From assembly GCA_020636325.1 (NCBI GenBank), contig JACJYC010000005.1, positions 248,001-312,000 on the forward strand: a stretch of DNA of 64,000 nt, written 5' to 3'. This DNA is from Lewinellaceae bacterium. Its GTDB lineage: Bacteria; Bacteroidota; Bacteroidia; Chitinophagales; Saprospiraceae. Below the pieces are notes generated by a model. The model did not search any database. It saw only the letters and a program-made list of their open reading frames with translations, and had not been told where the DNA came from. Of this stretch, positions 35,328 to 43,622 are shown piece by piece. Position numbers and translations under genes: made by a program. Position 1 is the stretch's first letter; the number at the start of each line of letters is the position of its first letter.

Positions 35328-37712
35328 TCAGGATTCCTTCACGGCTTCAGCCGGGTTCCTGAGGGCCGACTTCAATGATTGCCCCGCGATCAATGCCAGC
35401 GTAAGCCCTACCAGCAGGAGTCCCGGCAAAACGAACGCGGGCCATCCCGGCGAAATATGGTAAGCGAAGTCCTCCAGCCAGCGGTTTACGGTCAGCCAGA
35501 TCAAAGGTAACGCCAGTAAAAACGATATCGCAAACAATCCGGTGTATTCCCGGCTCAGCAGGGTAATGATCTGGGTTGCGCTCGCCCCCAATACCTTTCT
35601 GATACCGATCTCCCTGGTGCGTTGAAGGGTGGAAAACACGGATAATCCGAGTATCCCGATCAGGCAAATGACGATGGAAACTGCGGAAAAAACGCTCATC
35701 AGCTTACCGGTCACTTGCTCTATGCGATACATTCGTGTTATAGCATCGTCCAGGTAGGCGTACTGGAAGACGTCATCTGGAAAATGGCGGGCCCACAGGT
35801 CCTCAATTTCGCGGATCGCTTCATCGGATCGGTCGGCAGAAAGCCGGATGCCGAGCTGATTGAAGATCCGCGGGAAGGGGTAAATGACCACCGGTTCGAT
35901 CTCGCTTTGCAGGGATCGGTGGTGAAAATCCCGGACCACGCCGACGATCGTTCCGCTCATCACCGAGTTGTCCATAAAAATGGATTTGTTCAATACCTCT
36001 TCGGGTCGGTCGATTCCCAGTTTTTTGAGCAGGGCTTCGTTGACGAGCACTTCGGTTGTTGAGTCGCGCAGCACGATGTTCCGGCCGGCAACGAGGTTCA
36101 GGTCATACGTGGGTACGAACCGGTCATCAGCCCAGCGGTCGCGAACAAGGAAATCCTCGAATTTTACCCTGTTGTCGTATCGGATGAATCCCCCTTCGTT
36201 GGCCACTGACATCGGCGCCTGATTCTGGAGGCTGGCAGCGGTGACCTGCGGCAACCCAGCTACCTCATCGCGGAAGGTGCGCAATTGGATCAACTCGCGC
36301 CTCGGAATATTGAGGGTAATGACCGCTTCTTTGGTAAAACCGGTATCAACCCGGGCCAGATATTTCACCTGATCGATAATGATGATGGTGCTGGTCAGAA
36401 AAAAGAAGGCGATCACGTATTGGAATGAGATCAAAACCTTTCGGAACCTCAAACCTCTGAACCCACTGCTTACCCGGCCGGTGAGGGACTTGACCGGATT
36501 AAACCCGGACAACAAAACCGCCGGATAATAGCCGGCCAGAAGGGTCAGCCCGGTCGCGAACAACAACAGGTAGAACAATTTATCCGGCCCTGTCAGGTGC
36601 ACCAGGTTCATATCTGTTTGCAGCCAATTGTTTACACCCGGTAACACAGCCAAAATGGCTCCAACCGCCAACCCGACGGCTACCAGCACCAGAAGGCCCG
36701 TTTCCAGCATGAATTGAAGGAAGATCTGGCGCCTGCTTCCCCCCAGAAATTTGCGGATACCGATCTCTTTTGCCCGGCGCTGCGATTGGGCGACCGAAAG
36801 GTTGATATAATTCACACTCACAACCACCAGCAAGGCCAGGGCTACCCCGATCAATACCCAAAGCAGGGATTTGCGGACAATGCCCCCAAAGCGGGGATCG
36901 AAATGGACTTCAGCGAGCGGTTGAAAATGGAAATGCCAGTGGGCAAGATCCGGCCCAAGGTATTTTTCCGAAAATTGCCCCATAGCGCGGTTCATTTCCG
37001 GCAGAGCGGTCCCTTTTCTCAGTTTAACGAAGGTCCAGTTGTTGCTGCCCACCCACGTAAAATTCCGGTCCTGATAATTGGGATTCAGGATTTTCAGGGT
37101 CGGGAGCGAAACCAGCAGGTCGAATGCAAAATCGGAGCTGGCCGTTTGATCGGCAAATACGCCGGTGACGGTCAGGTCCTGGTTATTGTTGATGTTCAGT
37201 ACCCGGCCGACCACATCGGTGGTTCCGAAGTATTTGAAGGCTTGTTTTTCGGAGAGCACTGCCGTCAGCGGGTTTACCAGGGCGGATCCCTTATCACCGG
37301 ACAGGAATTGGTGGTCGAAAAGGGTTAAGAATCCGTTGTCCGCGTAGGCGGCGACATCGGCTTCCTTATACTTGTCTTTCTTTCCGCGGGCCTGGACCGT
37401 AATGGTCGGTGCGGTATAGAATTTCATGCAAAAGGCTGCTGCCTCCACCTGGCTGTAATCCCTGACCAGGGCGTCGGCCATGGGCAACGACGAGCCCTCT
37501 TCATATTCCGTGCTGCCTTCGGGGGTTTCGATTTCCAGGACCACGCGGCAGATCCGGTCGGCATCATTGTGGTGCGCATCTGTGCTCAGGTGACCATCCA
37601 CATAGATCAGGATGATGAGGCTGCAAACGATCCCAAGGGATAACCCCAGCAGATTAATAAGGGTAAACCATTTGTACCGCAGCTGGATACGAAGGGCGAT
37701 TCTTATGCGCAT
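35328..37712 (-). CDS. FtsX/MacB-type ABC transporter permease
   Basis: The 794-residue protein has the Bacteroidota double layout: an N-terminal helix (WFTLINLLGLSLGIVCSLII), a MacB-type periplasmic domain, three FtsX helices (about 285-400, beginning VLIGVALALLVVVSVNYINL), a fourth linking helix after RGLRFRKVLISFQYVIAFFF, a second periplasmic domain, and three more helices at the end. LSVAQSQRRAKEIGIRKFLG and LQRTREIGIRKVLGAS are the paired coupling motifs after the FtsX helices. No ATPase gene is adjacent, so the partner is elsewhere. Such permeases act in export or envelope stress; the substrate is unknown. Confidence 0.92.
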   Translation of the reverse strand: MRIRIALRIQLRYKWFTLINLLGLSLGIVCSLIILIYVDGHLSTDAHHNDADRICRVVLEIETPEGSTEYEEGSSLPMADALVRDYSQVEAAAFCMKFYTAPTITVQARGKKDKYKEADVAAYADNGFLTLFDHQFLSGDKGSALVNPLTAVLSEKQAFKYFGTTDVVGRVLNINNNQDLTVTGVFADQTASSDFAFDLLVSLPTLKILNPNYQDRNFTWVGSNNWTFVKLRKGTALPEMNRAMGQFSEKYLGPDLAHWHFHFQPLAEVHFDPRFGGIVRKSLLWVLIGVALALLVVVSVNYINLSVAQSQRRAKEIGIRKFLGGSRRQIFLQFMLETGLLVLVAVGLAVGAILAVLPGVNNWLQTDMNLVHLTGPDKLFYLLLFATGLTLLAGYYPAVLLSGFNPVKSLTGRVSSGFRGLRFRKVLISFQYVIAFFFLTSTIIIIDQVKYLARVDTGFTKEAVITLNIPRRELIQLRTFRDEVAGLPQVTAASLQNQAPMSVANEGGFIRYDNRVKFEDFLVRDRWADDRFVPTYDLNLVAGRNIVLRDSTTEVLVNEALLKKLGIDRPEEVLNKSIFMDNSVMSGTIVGVVRDFHHRSLQSEIEPVVIYPFPRIFNQLGIRLSADRSDEAIREIEDLWARHFPDDVFQYAYLDDAITRMYRIEQVTGKLMSVFSAVSIVICLIGILGLSVFSTLQRTREIGIRKVLGASATQIITLLSREYTGLFAISFLLALPLIWLTVNRWLEDFAYHISPGWPAFVLPGLLLVGLTLALIAGQSLKSALRNPAEAVKES

Positions 37713-37799
37713 TGGAACGAGTTATCAGTTATTTATTGCGAAATCAATAGTCAATCTTTGAGTGCATTTCCTGAGATATAGGTATCGACAGGCAGCATT

Positions 37800-38375
37800 T
37801 TATTCTGTCTTTTCTCCCATCTTATCCACATAAAACCAGCTGTCGCTTTCCATCACAAAATGGTCCATATCGGTTACCGTTTTGCAATCGAGGGCTACTT
37901 TGGCCCGGCCGTCCTCGAAGGGGTAGGCGCAGGTGAATTGCGGTTGGATGACGATCTTGCCGGAGGCGTCAGCGTAGCCGATCTTGCCGTTCCGGATGAT
38001 GCGGAAAAGGCCGTCGGAAAGGTAGTCCGGGCCGTTGTCGATCCAGAAGACCTCGTAAAGGCGTTGCCCATGCGGATTGATGGCGATGAGCTCATTATTT
38101 CCGCCGGATTTGTCGATGACGATGCCAAAGGTGGTAATGGTGTCGGTGAAGCTGAGCCCGTAGCGCCCGAATGGCACCATGGTATCGCCTTGCTGGTTGA
38201 TATAAGCAAAGTCTTCGCCCATTTCGTAGGCGTCGCCGGGGATCCGGAAAAGGGTATCCCCGGGAGAGGAGTCCGTGATTTCAGCGTATTCGGCGCCTTG
38301 GTTTTCTTCAGATTGCGGTTGGGTTGTGCAGGAAAAAAGAGCCACTATGGCTGCCAAGGCCAATGATCCTTTCAT
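37800..38375 (-). CDS. WG-repeat lipoprotein
   Basis: ATG 38375 is chosen because it opens a lipoprotein signal (SLALAAIVALFSC) and lies 33 bases from a complete promoter; a longer frame exists to 38423. The 191-residue product has degenerate WG (KWG) beta repeats (GLFRIIRNGKIGYADASGKI followed by VIQPQFTCAYPFEDGRAKVA). WG-repeat proteins are of unknown function and often lie in the envelope. It is downstream of the permease in genome order but reads the same way, with an 87-base gap after it. Confidence 0.8.
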   Translation of the reverse strand: MKGSLALAAIVALFSCTTQPQSEENQGAEYAEITDSSPGDTLFRIPGDAYEMGEDFAYINQQGDTMVPFGRYGLSFTDTITTFGIVIDKSGGNNELIAINPHGQRLYEVFWIDNGPDYLSDGLFRIIRNGKIGYADASGKIVIQPQFTCAYPFEDGRAKVALDCKTVTDMDHFVMESDSWFYVDKMGEKTE

Positions 38376-38408
38376 TTTTCTTGTTTTATGTTTTTTTAAG
38401 GTGCACTG

Positions 38409-38440
38409 CAAAAATAACTGCATTCCGGAGACTGTTCAAA
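38409..38440 (-). promoter_or_regulatory. Complete promoter TTTG-N20-TATTTTTG
   Basis: On the minus strand TTTG (38437-38440) is followed after 20 bases by TATTTTTG (38409-38416). Both elements match the Bacteroidota consensus, upstream of the WG-repeat lipoprotein. Confidence 0.7.
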
Positions 38441-38449
38441 ACAGTGTTT

Positions 38450-38510
38450 TCACGCAAAGACGCAAAGACGCAAAGATCTGATTTTTAGCAAGCTGCGCAT
38501 GCTAAAAATC
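38450..38510. repeat. ACGCAAAG tandem repeat followed by a perfect 11-bp hairpin
   Basis: Three ACGCAAAG words (38452-38475) precede GATTTTTAGCA (38480-38490) and its exact complement TGCTAAAAATC (38500-38510). The block lies 60 bp past the stop of the large minus-strand gene and just upstream of the WG-lipoprotein promoter. Confidence 0.8.
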
Positions 38511-38569
38511 CGGTTGACACAAAGTTCTGAACGGTCCCGCATTCCGGTTGGATCTCTTGTCCCTTGTCC

Positions 38570-41275
38570 CTACTTTATCTTGTTGAGGATATATTCCTGA
38601 TCCTTCTGACTCAATATTTGCAAGGGAACGTTGACCCCTTCCTCAAAGTAGACGCTCACCAATTCCACCCACATGTATGGTTGGTCAGGCGCTACCTCCT
38701 GATACTTGCTCGATTTATCCAGTTTTTCAAAAACCCCATCCATTTTGCGCACTATCCCGCTTTCAACAATTGACCAGGTCCTTTTTTTCTCATCCGCAGG
38801 CGCCTGAATCGGAAGCCCCGGCAATAAATATGCATACTTATCCCTGGCTTTCAGGGGTGGAGCAGGCGGTTCGGGCGGTTCGGTAATGCCCAACGTTGTT
38901 AAAACATAATCCTGTGTTGATTGGGGCAATTCCTGGAGCGGCGCAGTAAGGTGCCTTTTCTCATCCACGACAACGCCTACATATTCAGCCATGATCCAGG
39001 TATCCGAACTATCGGGCAGTTCCAATTTGGGCACAATATCCAACCTCAAAAGCTTTGTCTTAATGGGATTTCTTTGGGGCAAGGCCCACACCACATCCGC
39101 CAAACCTGCAGGCGCCTGTATCGGCATCATGCCGCGAAGGGCCCAATACCGGTCTTCCCTTTGCGGACGCCCGGGTTTGAAGCCGCTGATTAATTTCGGC
39201 GTTCCTACGCCCCCATCTTTTGTACGTTTTGTAAAACGAAACATTTCATCTGCGGATAATGACCGCTTGATGAAGTACAAAGAGGCCATTTTTAATCCTT
39301 GGTTGCCGCTGCCAAAATCCCAGTTGCGGAAGGCATCCGGATCCGGGTTTAACCTTAACCCATTCTCCAGTTTAAGCTCATTGATGATATGCCCATCGAG
39401 CAGGACCCGAATAATGCCGGATTCATTACCGCCGCTGATCATGATATCATGCCATGTATCTTCATTTGGGATTTGAGCGGACAAATAATGAACATAATCC
39501 TTGTTGGACTGGCCGTCATTGATATTTAATACAAGTCCCCGATGGTCGACCGAGATGGACATTGCACCCGATGCGGCTTTTAGCAAAACGTCCGTATTAT
39601 AGTTTCTCATGAAGAAAAAACGAATGCAGAAGTCTTCTGTTCTAAAATCATCGGATAACCCTTTAATACCTGACGACCACCTTTGCACCAAAAACCCATC
39701 ATCAAATTCGCCGTGAATTTCCGAACTTCTATTCATCAATTCCTTTCCGTCGGTTTTGAACTTATAATAGGCGATAACATCCGGGTCGGAACTTGCCATC
39801 ACCGGCAGTTTGGTTCGGCTGGGCCAGTTCATATCGTCCAACTTGCCTTTCACGATCTCAGATTGCTTGCCTACCTGATCAAACAAATGGAAGTAATCAA
39901 GGAACAGTTGTTCAGGGATCAGCAGATCTTCCACAGGGAAATCCTGATATTTAATGGTGTTGCCGTAGAGGTCGTCCCCATGAGACATGGCCAGTTGTTC
40001 GCTGGTAAACCTCAGTTGGGCATGAATGGAAGAATAATCAACCTCAACCGGAATATTGACGGTCCTCAGCAGTTGTTGCACAAAACGGGCCGTGCCGCCG
40101 CATCCGGCCATTTTATAATCTACGCCTGGCCTGTCATATCCTTTCAAAATCTGATGCGCAGTAGGGGCGGAAGGGTAGCTGTATTGATTAAAAAAACCCA
40201 GCCCATTTAATGTGACCGTACCAGCGATATGCGTGCAATTCTCATTGATCCATTTGCAAAGGTTGGCAATCGTCTCCAATCTGGTTGAACCAATCATGCC
40301 CAATTCTTCCAAATGGTGATAATTAAGGGATGCATCCCCCGGCACGGTTGCCATCTGTTCAGTGGCGTCATCATGTTCCTGCATCGCGGCATACTGGCCT
40401 GCAGGAAATCTATAGTGAGGGGCATAGGATGAATTGACCCCAAAAAGTACGGACAAGCTTTCCTCCGAAAGATCATCCAACGACCAGGGCAATTGGGTTT
40501 CGGAAAAAATGCTTCGGGCTACATTTCCCAGATAGAATTGCCGGGCATCCCGTTCACTTATGACGGTTATGCCGGAAGCATCCGATACATTGACCAGCCT
40601 TGGCGGATCCAGGAAACCAAAATTTCTTCCGTTTTTCAACCAATTGTAATACCTCGCCAATTCAACTTTCATAGAGGCCGGCCAATCCGGATAGGCAATC
40701 GGCGTATTACCTGTCGGGGGCTGCCACTGCAGCGCCGCGGCAATCTTCGGATGGGCGTTGATGTATTGATTTATGTCCGGAATAGCGGGTTTGGTTCTGG
40801 CACTGATTTCTTTTAGCTTTGAATGATCGAAAAAGAAATAGGTCGTTTTGGGCGCCTGGAGGCTGATATTTCCGGTCGTAGCGTATGATTCTCCTTTTTC
40901 CCCGGTCAAAGTAATATTTGTCAGACGGGCAGATGATCCAGGGCTGCTTTGCGTGGTCAAGCTGATTAACTCGCCCAGGGGCTCCGCCAGAGAAAGGGTA
41001 AAGCGGCTTGTTTTTCCGGTTGCCAAAGGCCACGATCCGGGTTGGGAGAGGCTTTGAAGGGAAACTTGCTGCGAACTGCCGAGGTGACCCTTGAGGATGA
41101 TATTGACCTGCGCATTTGCACCTAAATTCTGATCTGCACTAAGCTTGATCTCATAGACATACTGCAATGTGTTCGACCCACCATCTATGCTATGTGCGGA
41201 AAATGCGTTGCAAAGAAGGCAAACCAAGGTCATCCCAAAAAATCTGATGGGTAAATTATTTGCTTTGTTCAGCAT
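38570..41275 (-). CDS. Secreted multidomain protein: PLAT-like, transglutaminase-like, LamG-like, two SHD1-like repeats
   Basis: The 901-residue protein has a signal peptide (FFGMTLVCLLCNAFSAHS). Residues about 38-140 resemble a PLAT/LH2 beta-sandwich (VYEIKLSADQNLGANAQVNI and following). About 320-440 contain a transglutaminase-like core (YKMAGCGGTARFVQQLLRTV, with a candidate catalytic Cys, and a later HGD). About 490-660 resemble a LamG/concanavalin-like sandwich (WHDIMISGGNESGIIRVLLD). The C-terminus has two ~85-residue copies that begin GMMPIQAPA / GLPIQAPA and end PLQELPQSTQDYVLTTLGI / PLQILSQKDQEYILNKI; these endings resemble SLA1 homology domain 1. The domain calls are by eye. It may be a surface cross-linking or peptidoglycan-active protein, which is inference. 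Confidence 0.7.
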   Translation of the reverse strand: MLNKANNLPIRFFGMTLVCLLCNAFSAHSIDGGSNTLQYVYEIKLSADQNLGANAQVNIILKGHLGSSQQVSLQSLSQPGSWPLATGKTSRFTLSLAEPLGELISLTTQSSPGSSARLTNITLTGEKGESYATTGNISLQAPKTTYFFFDHSKLKEISARTKPAIPDINQYINAHPKIAAALQWQPPTGNTPIAYPDWPASMKVELARYYNWLKNGRNFGFLDPPRLVNVSDASGITVISERDARQFYLGNVARSIFSETQLPWSLDDLSEESLSVLFGVNSSYAPHYRFPAGQYAAMQEHDDATEQMATVPGDASLNYHHLEELGMIGSTRLETIANLCKWINENCTHIAGTVTLNGLGFFNQYSYPSAPTAHQILKGYDRPGVDYKMAGCGGTARFVQQLLRTVNIPVEVDYSSIHAQLRFTSEQLAMSHGDDLYGNTIKYQDFPVEDLLIPEQLFLDYFHLFDQVGKQSEIVKGKLDDMNWPSRTKLPVMASSDPDVIAYYKFKTDGKELMNRSSEIHGEFDDGFLVQRWSSGIKGLSDDFRTEDFCIRFFFMRNYNTDVLLKAASGAMSISVDHRGLVLNINDGQSNKDYVHYLSAQIPNEDTWHDIMISGGNESGIIRVLLDGHIINELKLENGLRLNPDPDAFRNWDFGSGNQGLKMASLYFIKRSLSADEMFRFTKRTKDGGVGTPKLISGFKPGRPQREDRYWALRGMMPIQAPAGLADVVWALPQRNPIKTKLLRLDIVPKLELPDSSDTWIMAEYVGVVVDEKRHLTAPLQELPQSTQDYVLTTLGITEPPEPPAPPLKARDKYAYLLPGLPIQAPADEKKRTWSIVESGIVRKMDGVFEKLDKSSKYQEVAPDQPYMWVELVSVYFEEGVNVPLQILSQKDQEYILNKIK

Positions 41276-41441
41276 AATTATTTTTTATAGGTGTTAAAAT
41301 TCAATACTCAATGCAATGCATCGGGGATGAAAAGGGGAGCCAATGTTGTTTTGAGCTATCTGACAATTATGGTTGGACCTGACAATGGTCGCAATATAGC
41401 ATAAATGCGGCATTTCGGGCAAAAATCCGAATATTATAAGG

Positions 41442-42398
41442 CTATTTTTTATCCGTATGCAGCCAGGCCACCTTCTGTTCCGCCCGGTGCGGCTGCCCGA
41501 TGATGTCTCCGTAAAGCTCCGGGCGCCTGGCGTTGAGGTACCGGTGTCCGCCTGCCTGGGTCAGCTTTTCCGGGGTGAGGGTGGCGGTCACAAAGCTGTC
41601 GTCAAAACTGCGGCATTCCGCAAGGATATCGCCGAAGGGATCGATGATCATGGAACAGCCGTTCTTCAGCTGGTCGTCGTCCATGCCGACGGGGTTGGAA
41701 AAAACGGCGTAAACGGCGTTGTCATACGCCCTGGCCGGCAACCATTTCATGAGCCAGTCCCTGCCTTTCATGCCGTCAAATTCCAGGCGCAGGGAAGTCG
41801 GGTCGTTTTCCCGGTTTTTCCAAAGCGTTGGGTCCACAAAGCCTGCGCCAGGCCGGGTGGAGGGTGTGCACATGGTCACGTGCGGCATAAAAATGATGTC
41901 GGCGCCCAGGAGTCTGGTGGCCCTGACATTCTCGATGATGTTGTTGTCGTAACAGATCAGGATGCCGCATTTCCAACCGCAAAGGTCGAATACGCAATAG
42001 CCGTTGCCAGGTAGAACATGGGGATTGATGAACGGATGCAATTTGCGGTATTTGGCGACCAGGCCGTTTTGATCCACACAGACATAGGCCTTGAACAGGT
42101 TGTCGTGTTCGTCCTTTTCGAACAGCCCAGCCAGTACGGCCATATCGTTCTTCCGGGCTATTTCCGCCAGTTTTTCAACGCTGGGCCCGTTTGGGATGAA
42201 TTCTGCCAGTTCCAGCATCTGGTCTTTTGAAAGGTGACGGGCAAAGGTATAGCCGGTTATGGAACATTCGTGGAAAGCAATTACCTGTGAGCCTTCCCTT
42301 GCGGCTTTTGCTGTCAGTTGCTCAATGACCGACAAATTGTAGGCCTTGTCTCCGCTCCGGTTTTCGAATTGAGCGGTGGAGATTTTGATCTTGTTCAT
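41442..42398 (-). CDS. Carbon-nitrogen hydrolase (nitrilase superfamily)
   Basis: The 318-residue protein keeps the Glu-Lys-Cys catalytic triad of the superfamily: Glu44 in AFHECSITGY, Lys119 in AKYRKLHPF and Cys149 in GILICYDNNI. These enzymes hydrolyse amides or nitriles; the substrate (N-carbamoyl compound, omega-amide or other) cannot be assigned from sequence. No signal peptide is present, so it is cytoplasmic. The fragments of a decayed ATPase gene lie just upstream on the same strand. Confidence 0.92.
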   Translation of the reverse strand: MNKIKISTAQFENRSGDKAYNLSVIEQLTAKAAREGSQVIAFHECSITGYTFARHLSKDQMLELAEFIPNGPSVEKLAEIARKNDMAVLAGLFEKDEHDNLFKAYVCVDQNGLVAKYRKLHPFINPHVLPGNGYCVFDLCGWKCGILICYDNNIIENVRATRLLGADIIFMPHVTMCTPSTRPGAGFVDPTLWKNRENDPTSLRLEFDGMKGRDWLMKWLPARAYDNAVYAVFSNPVGMDDDQLKNGCSMIIDPFGDILAECRSFDDSFVTATLTPEKLTQAGGHRYLNARRPELYGDIIGQPHRAEQKVAWLHTDKK

Positions 42399-42416
42399 GT
42401 CGGTACTATTGTTCGA

Positions 42417-42983
42417 TCATACTACTGCTTCCATGAGTTGTTCCAGGTCGATCTCCGCATCCACAATTTCTTTCGAATAGCTGTTTGGAACTATGCCGTA
42501 GTTGGTAATAAAGGTAAGGAAAACCTGCTTTCGGGTATGGGTAAAATCAATGAACTGCTGGCGGAGGGCAATCAGCTTTTCATAATATCCTTTATTTATG
42601 AGAAAGGGTCCGCTATGAAATTTTATTTCACAAATGTTGATTGCTTTATCTTTTCGATCAATCAACAGGTCAATTTGAAATCCTTCCTGCACAGATGAAT
42701 TGGGTACATTAAGGCTGTTTATCTCCGTGTAGACCGCGGATATCCCCAACACCTGCTTAACTGCATGAATATGCTTGTGGCACAGTGTTTCAAAAGCATA
42801 TCCGGCCCATATTTTATAGGACTGGCTTTCTGCCAAATGTTGCCAAATGCCGGGCGTATATTTTCGGTTGGGTTGAATAAAGCGATGATAGAAAACAGAG
42901 AATTCGTCAATCAGACGGTAGGTGGAGCCTCGTTTCTTTTTGCCGAAAGGGACATTTTCCATCACAAAATCAGAGACTATCAA
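42417..42983 (-). pseudogene. AAA ATPase, C-terminal fragment (DUF234/PD-(D/E)xK-like)
   Basis: The fragment codes for the C-terminal part of an archaeal-type AAA ATPase. PFGKKKRGSTYRLIDEFSVF is the linker after the winged helix, and FQIDLLIDRKDKAINICEIK is the PD-(D/E)xK-like nuclease-fold motif. The homologous frame continues upstream of its TTG start (KRAFDELIVSDFVMEN), showing that it was once part of a longer gene. The N-terminal fragment lies 16 bases upstream in another frame, and the middle of the protein is missing. The stretch is AT-rich relative to its surroundings. Confidence 0.75.
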
Positions 42984-42999
42984 CTCATCGAAAGCCCTT

Positions 43000-43287
43000 T
43001 TATTTCAAATAAGCCCTTAATTGCAGGAAAGCAGTCTGCCAATTTTCAATCTTTTTGGGCGTCAATGAACCTTCATATTCCGCCAGCTTTATGGCAAAGT
43101 TGACCAATTGAGTTTCCTGGTTCCCATTTTGGATCCCCGTCATGCTGAAACAGTAATTATTTCTCAGAAGGGAGTCAACCAAAAAGGTTTTACCGACCCT
43201 CCTTCTGCCTGTAACCGCCAAAAACTCCGAACGGTCTGACTCGAGCAGGCGCTGAATCCTTTTTTGCTCGTTTTTTCTTCCTATCAT
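43000..43287 (-). pseudogene. AAA ATPase, N-terminal fragment
   Basis: The 95-codon frame codes for the start of an ATPase (MIGRKNEQKRIQRLLES) with a Walker A motif (AVTGRRRVGKTFLVDSLL). It stops at LQLRAYLK, just where intact relatives continue to the Walker B strand. Together with the C-terminal fragment downstream, about 170-200 residues including Walker B, the sensor region and the winged helix are gone. The gene cannot make an active ATPase. Confidence 0.75.
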
Positions 43288-43464
43288 TTGAAATCACCAC
43301 GAATAGTTATTTCCAAAAATAAACCTGAAATTGGAAAAAACACCAGATTGCCGCTCTCCTTTGAACCAATAGACAATTACCGGACGATGTCAAACCCGGC
43401 CGGTATCGCATTTAAATTCAAGCTGTCTTTGAAAATCCAGCATCTTTACACTGAGCGAAGTCGA

Positions 43465-43622
43465 AGTGCAGCGCCAAGTATCAAGCATCAAGCATCCAGC
43501 ATCAACCACGCCTCAGCGTGGCAGCATCAAGTATCAAGCATCAAGCATCAACCACGCCTCAGCGTGGCAGCATCCAGCATCAAGCATCAAGTATCAACCA
43601 CGCCTCAGCGTGGCAGCATCCA
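43465..43622. repeat. 46-bp tandem repeat with palindromic core CCACGCCTCAGCGTGG
   Basis: The core hairpin (CCACGC-CTCA-GCGTGG) starts at 43506, 43552 and 43598, an exact period of 46 bp. Between cores lie degenerate heptamers of the type CATCAAG / TATCAAG / CATCCAG, which also extend to 43474. The array runs over the end of the aminotransferase gene. Its spacers are not unique, so it is not CRISPR. The stretch 43288-43464 before it holds no gene, only a dispersed element (CTGAGCGAAGTCGAAGTG at 43451-43468). Confidence 0.9.

Noticed and set aside
43465..43622. CRISPR-like array of 46-bp units
   Set aside because: The spacers between palindromic cores are themselves repeats of CATCAAG words rather than unique sequences, and no cas gene is near.
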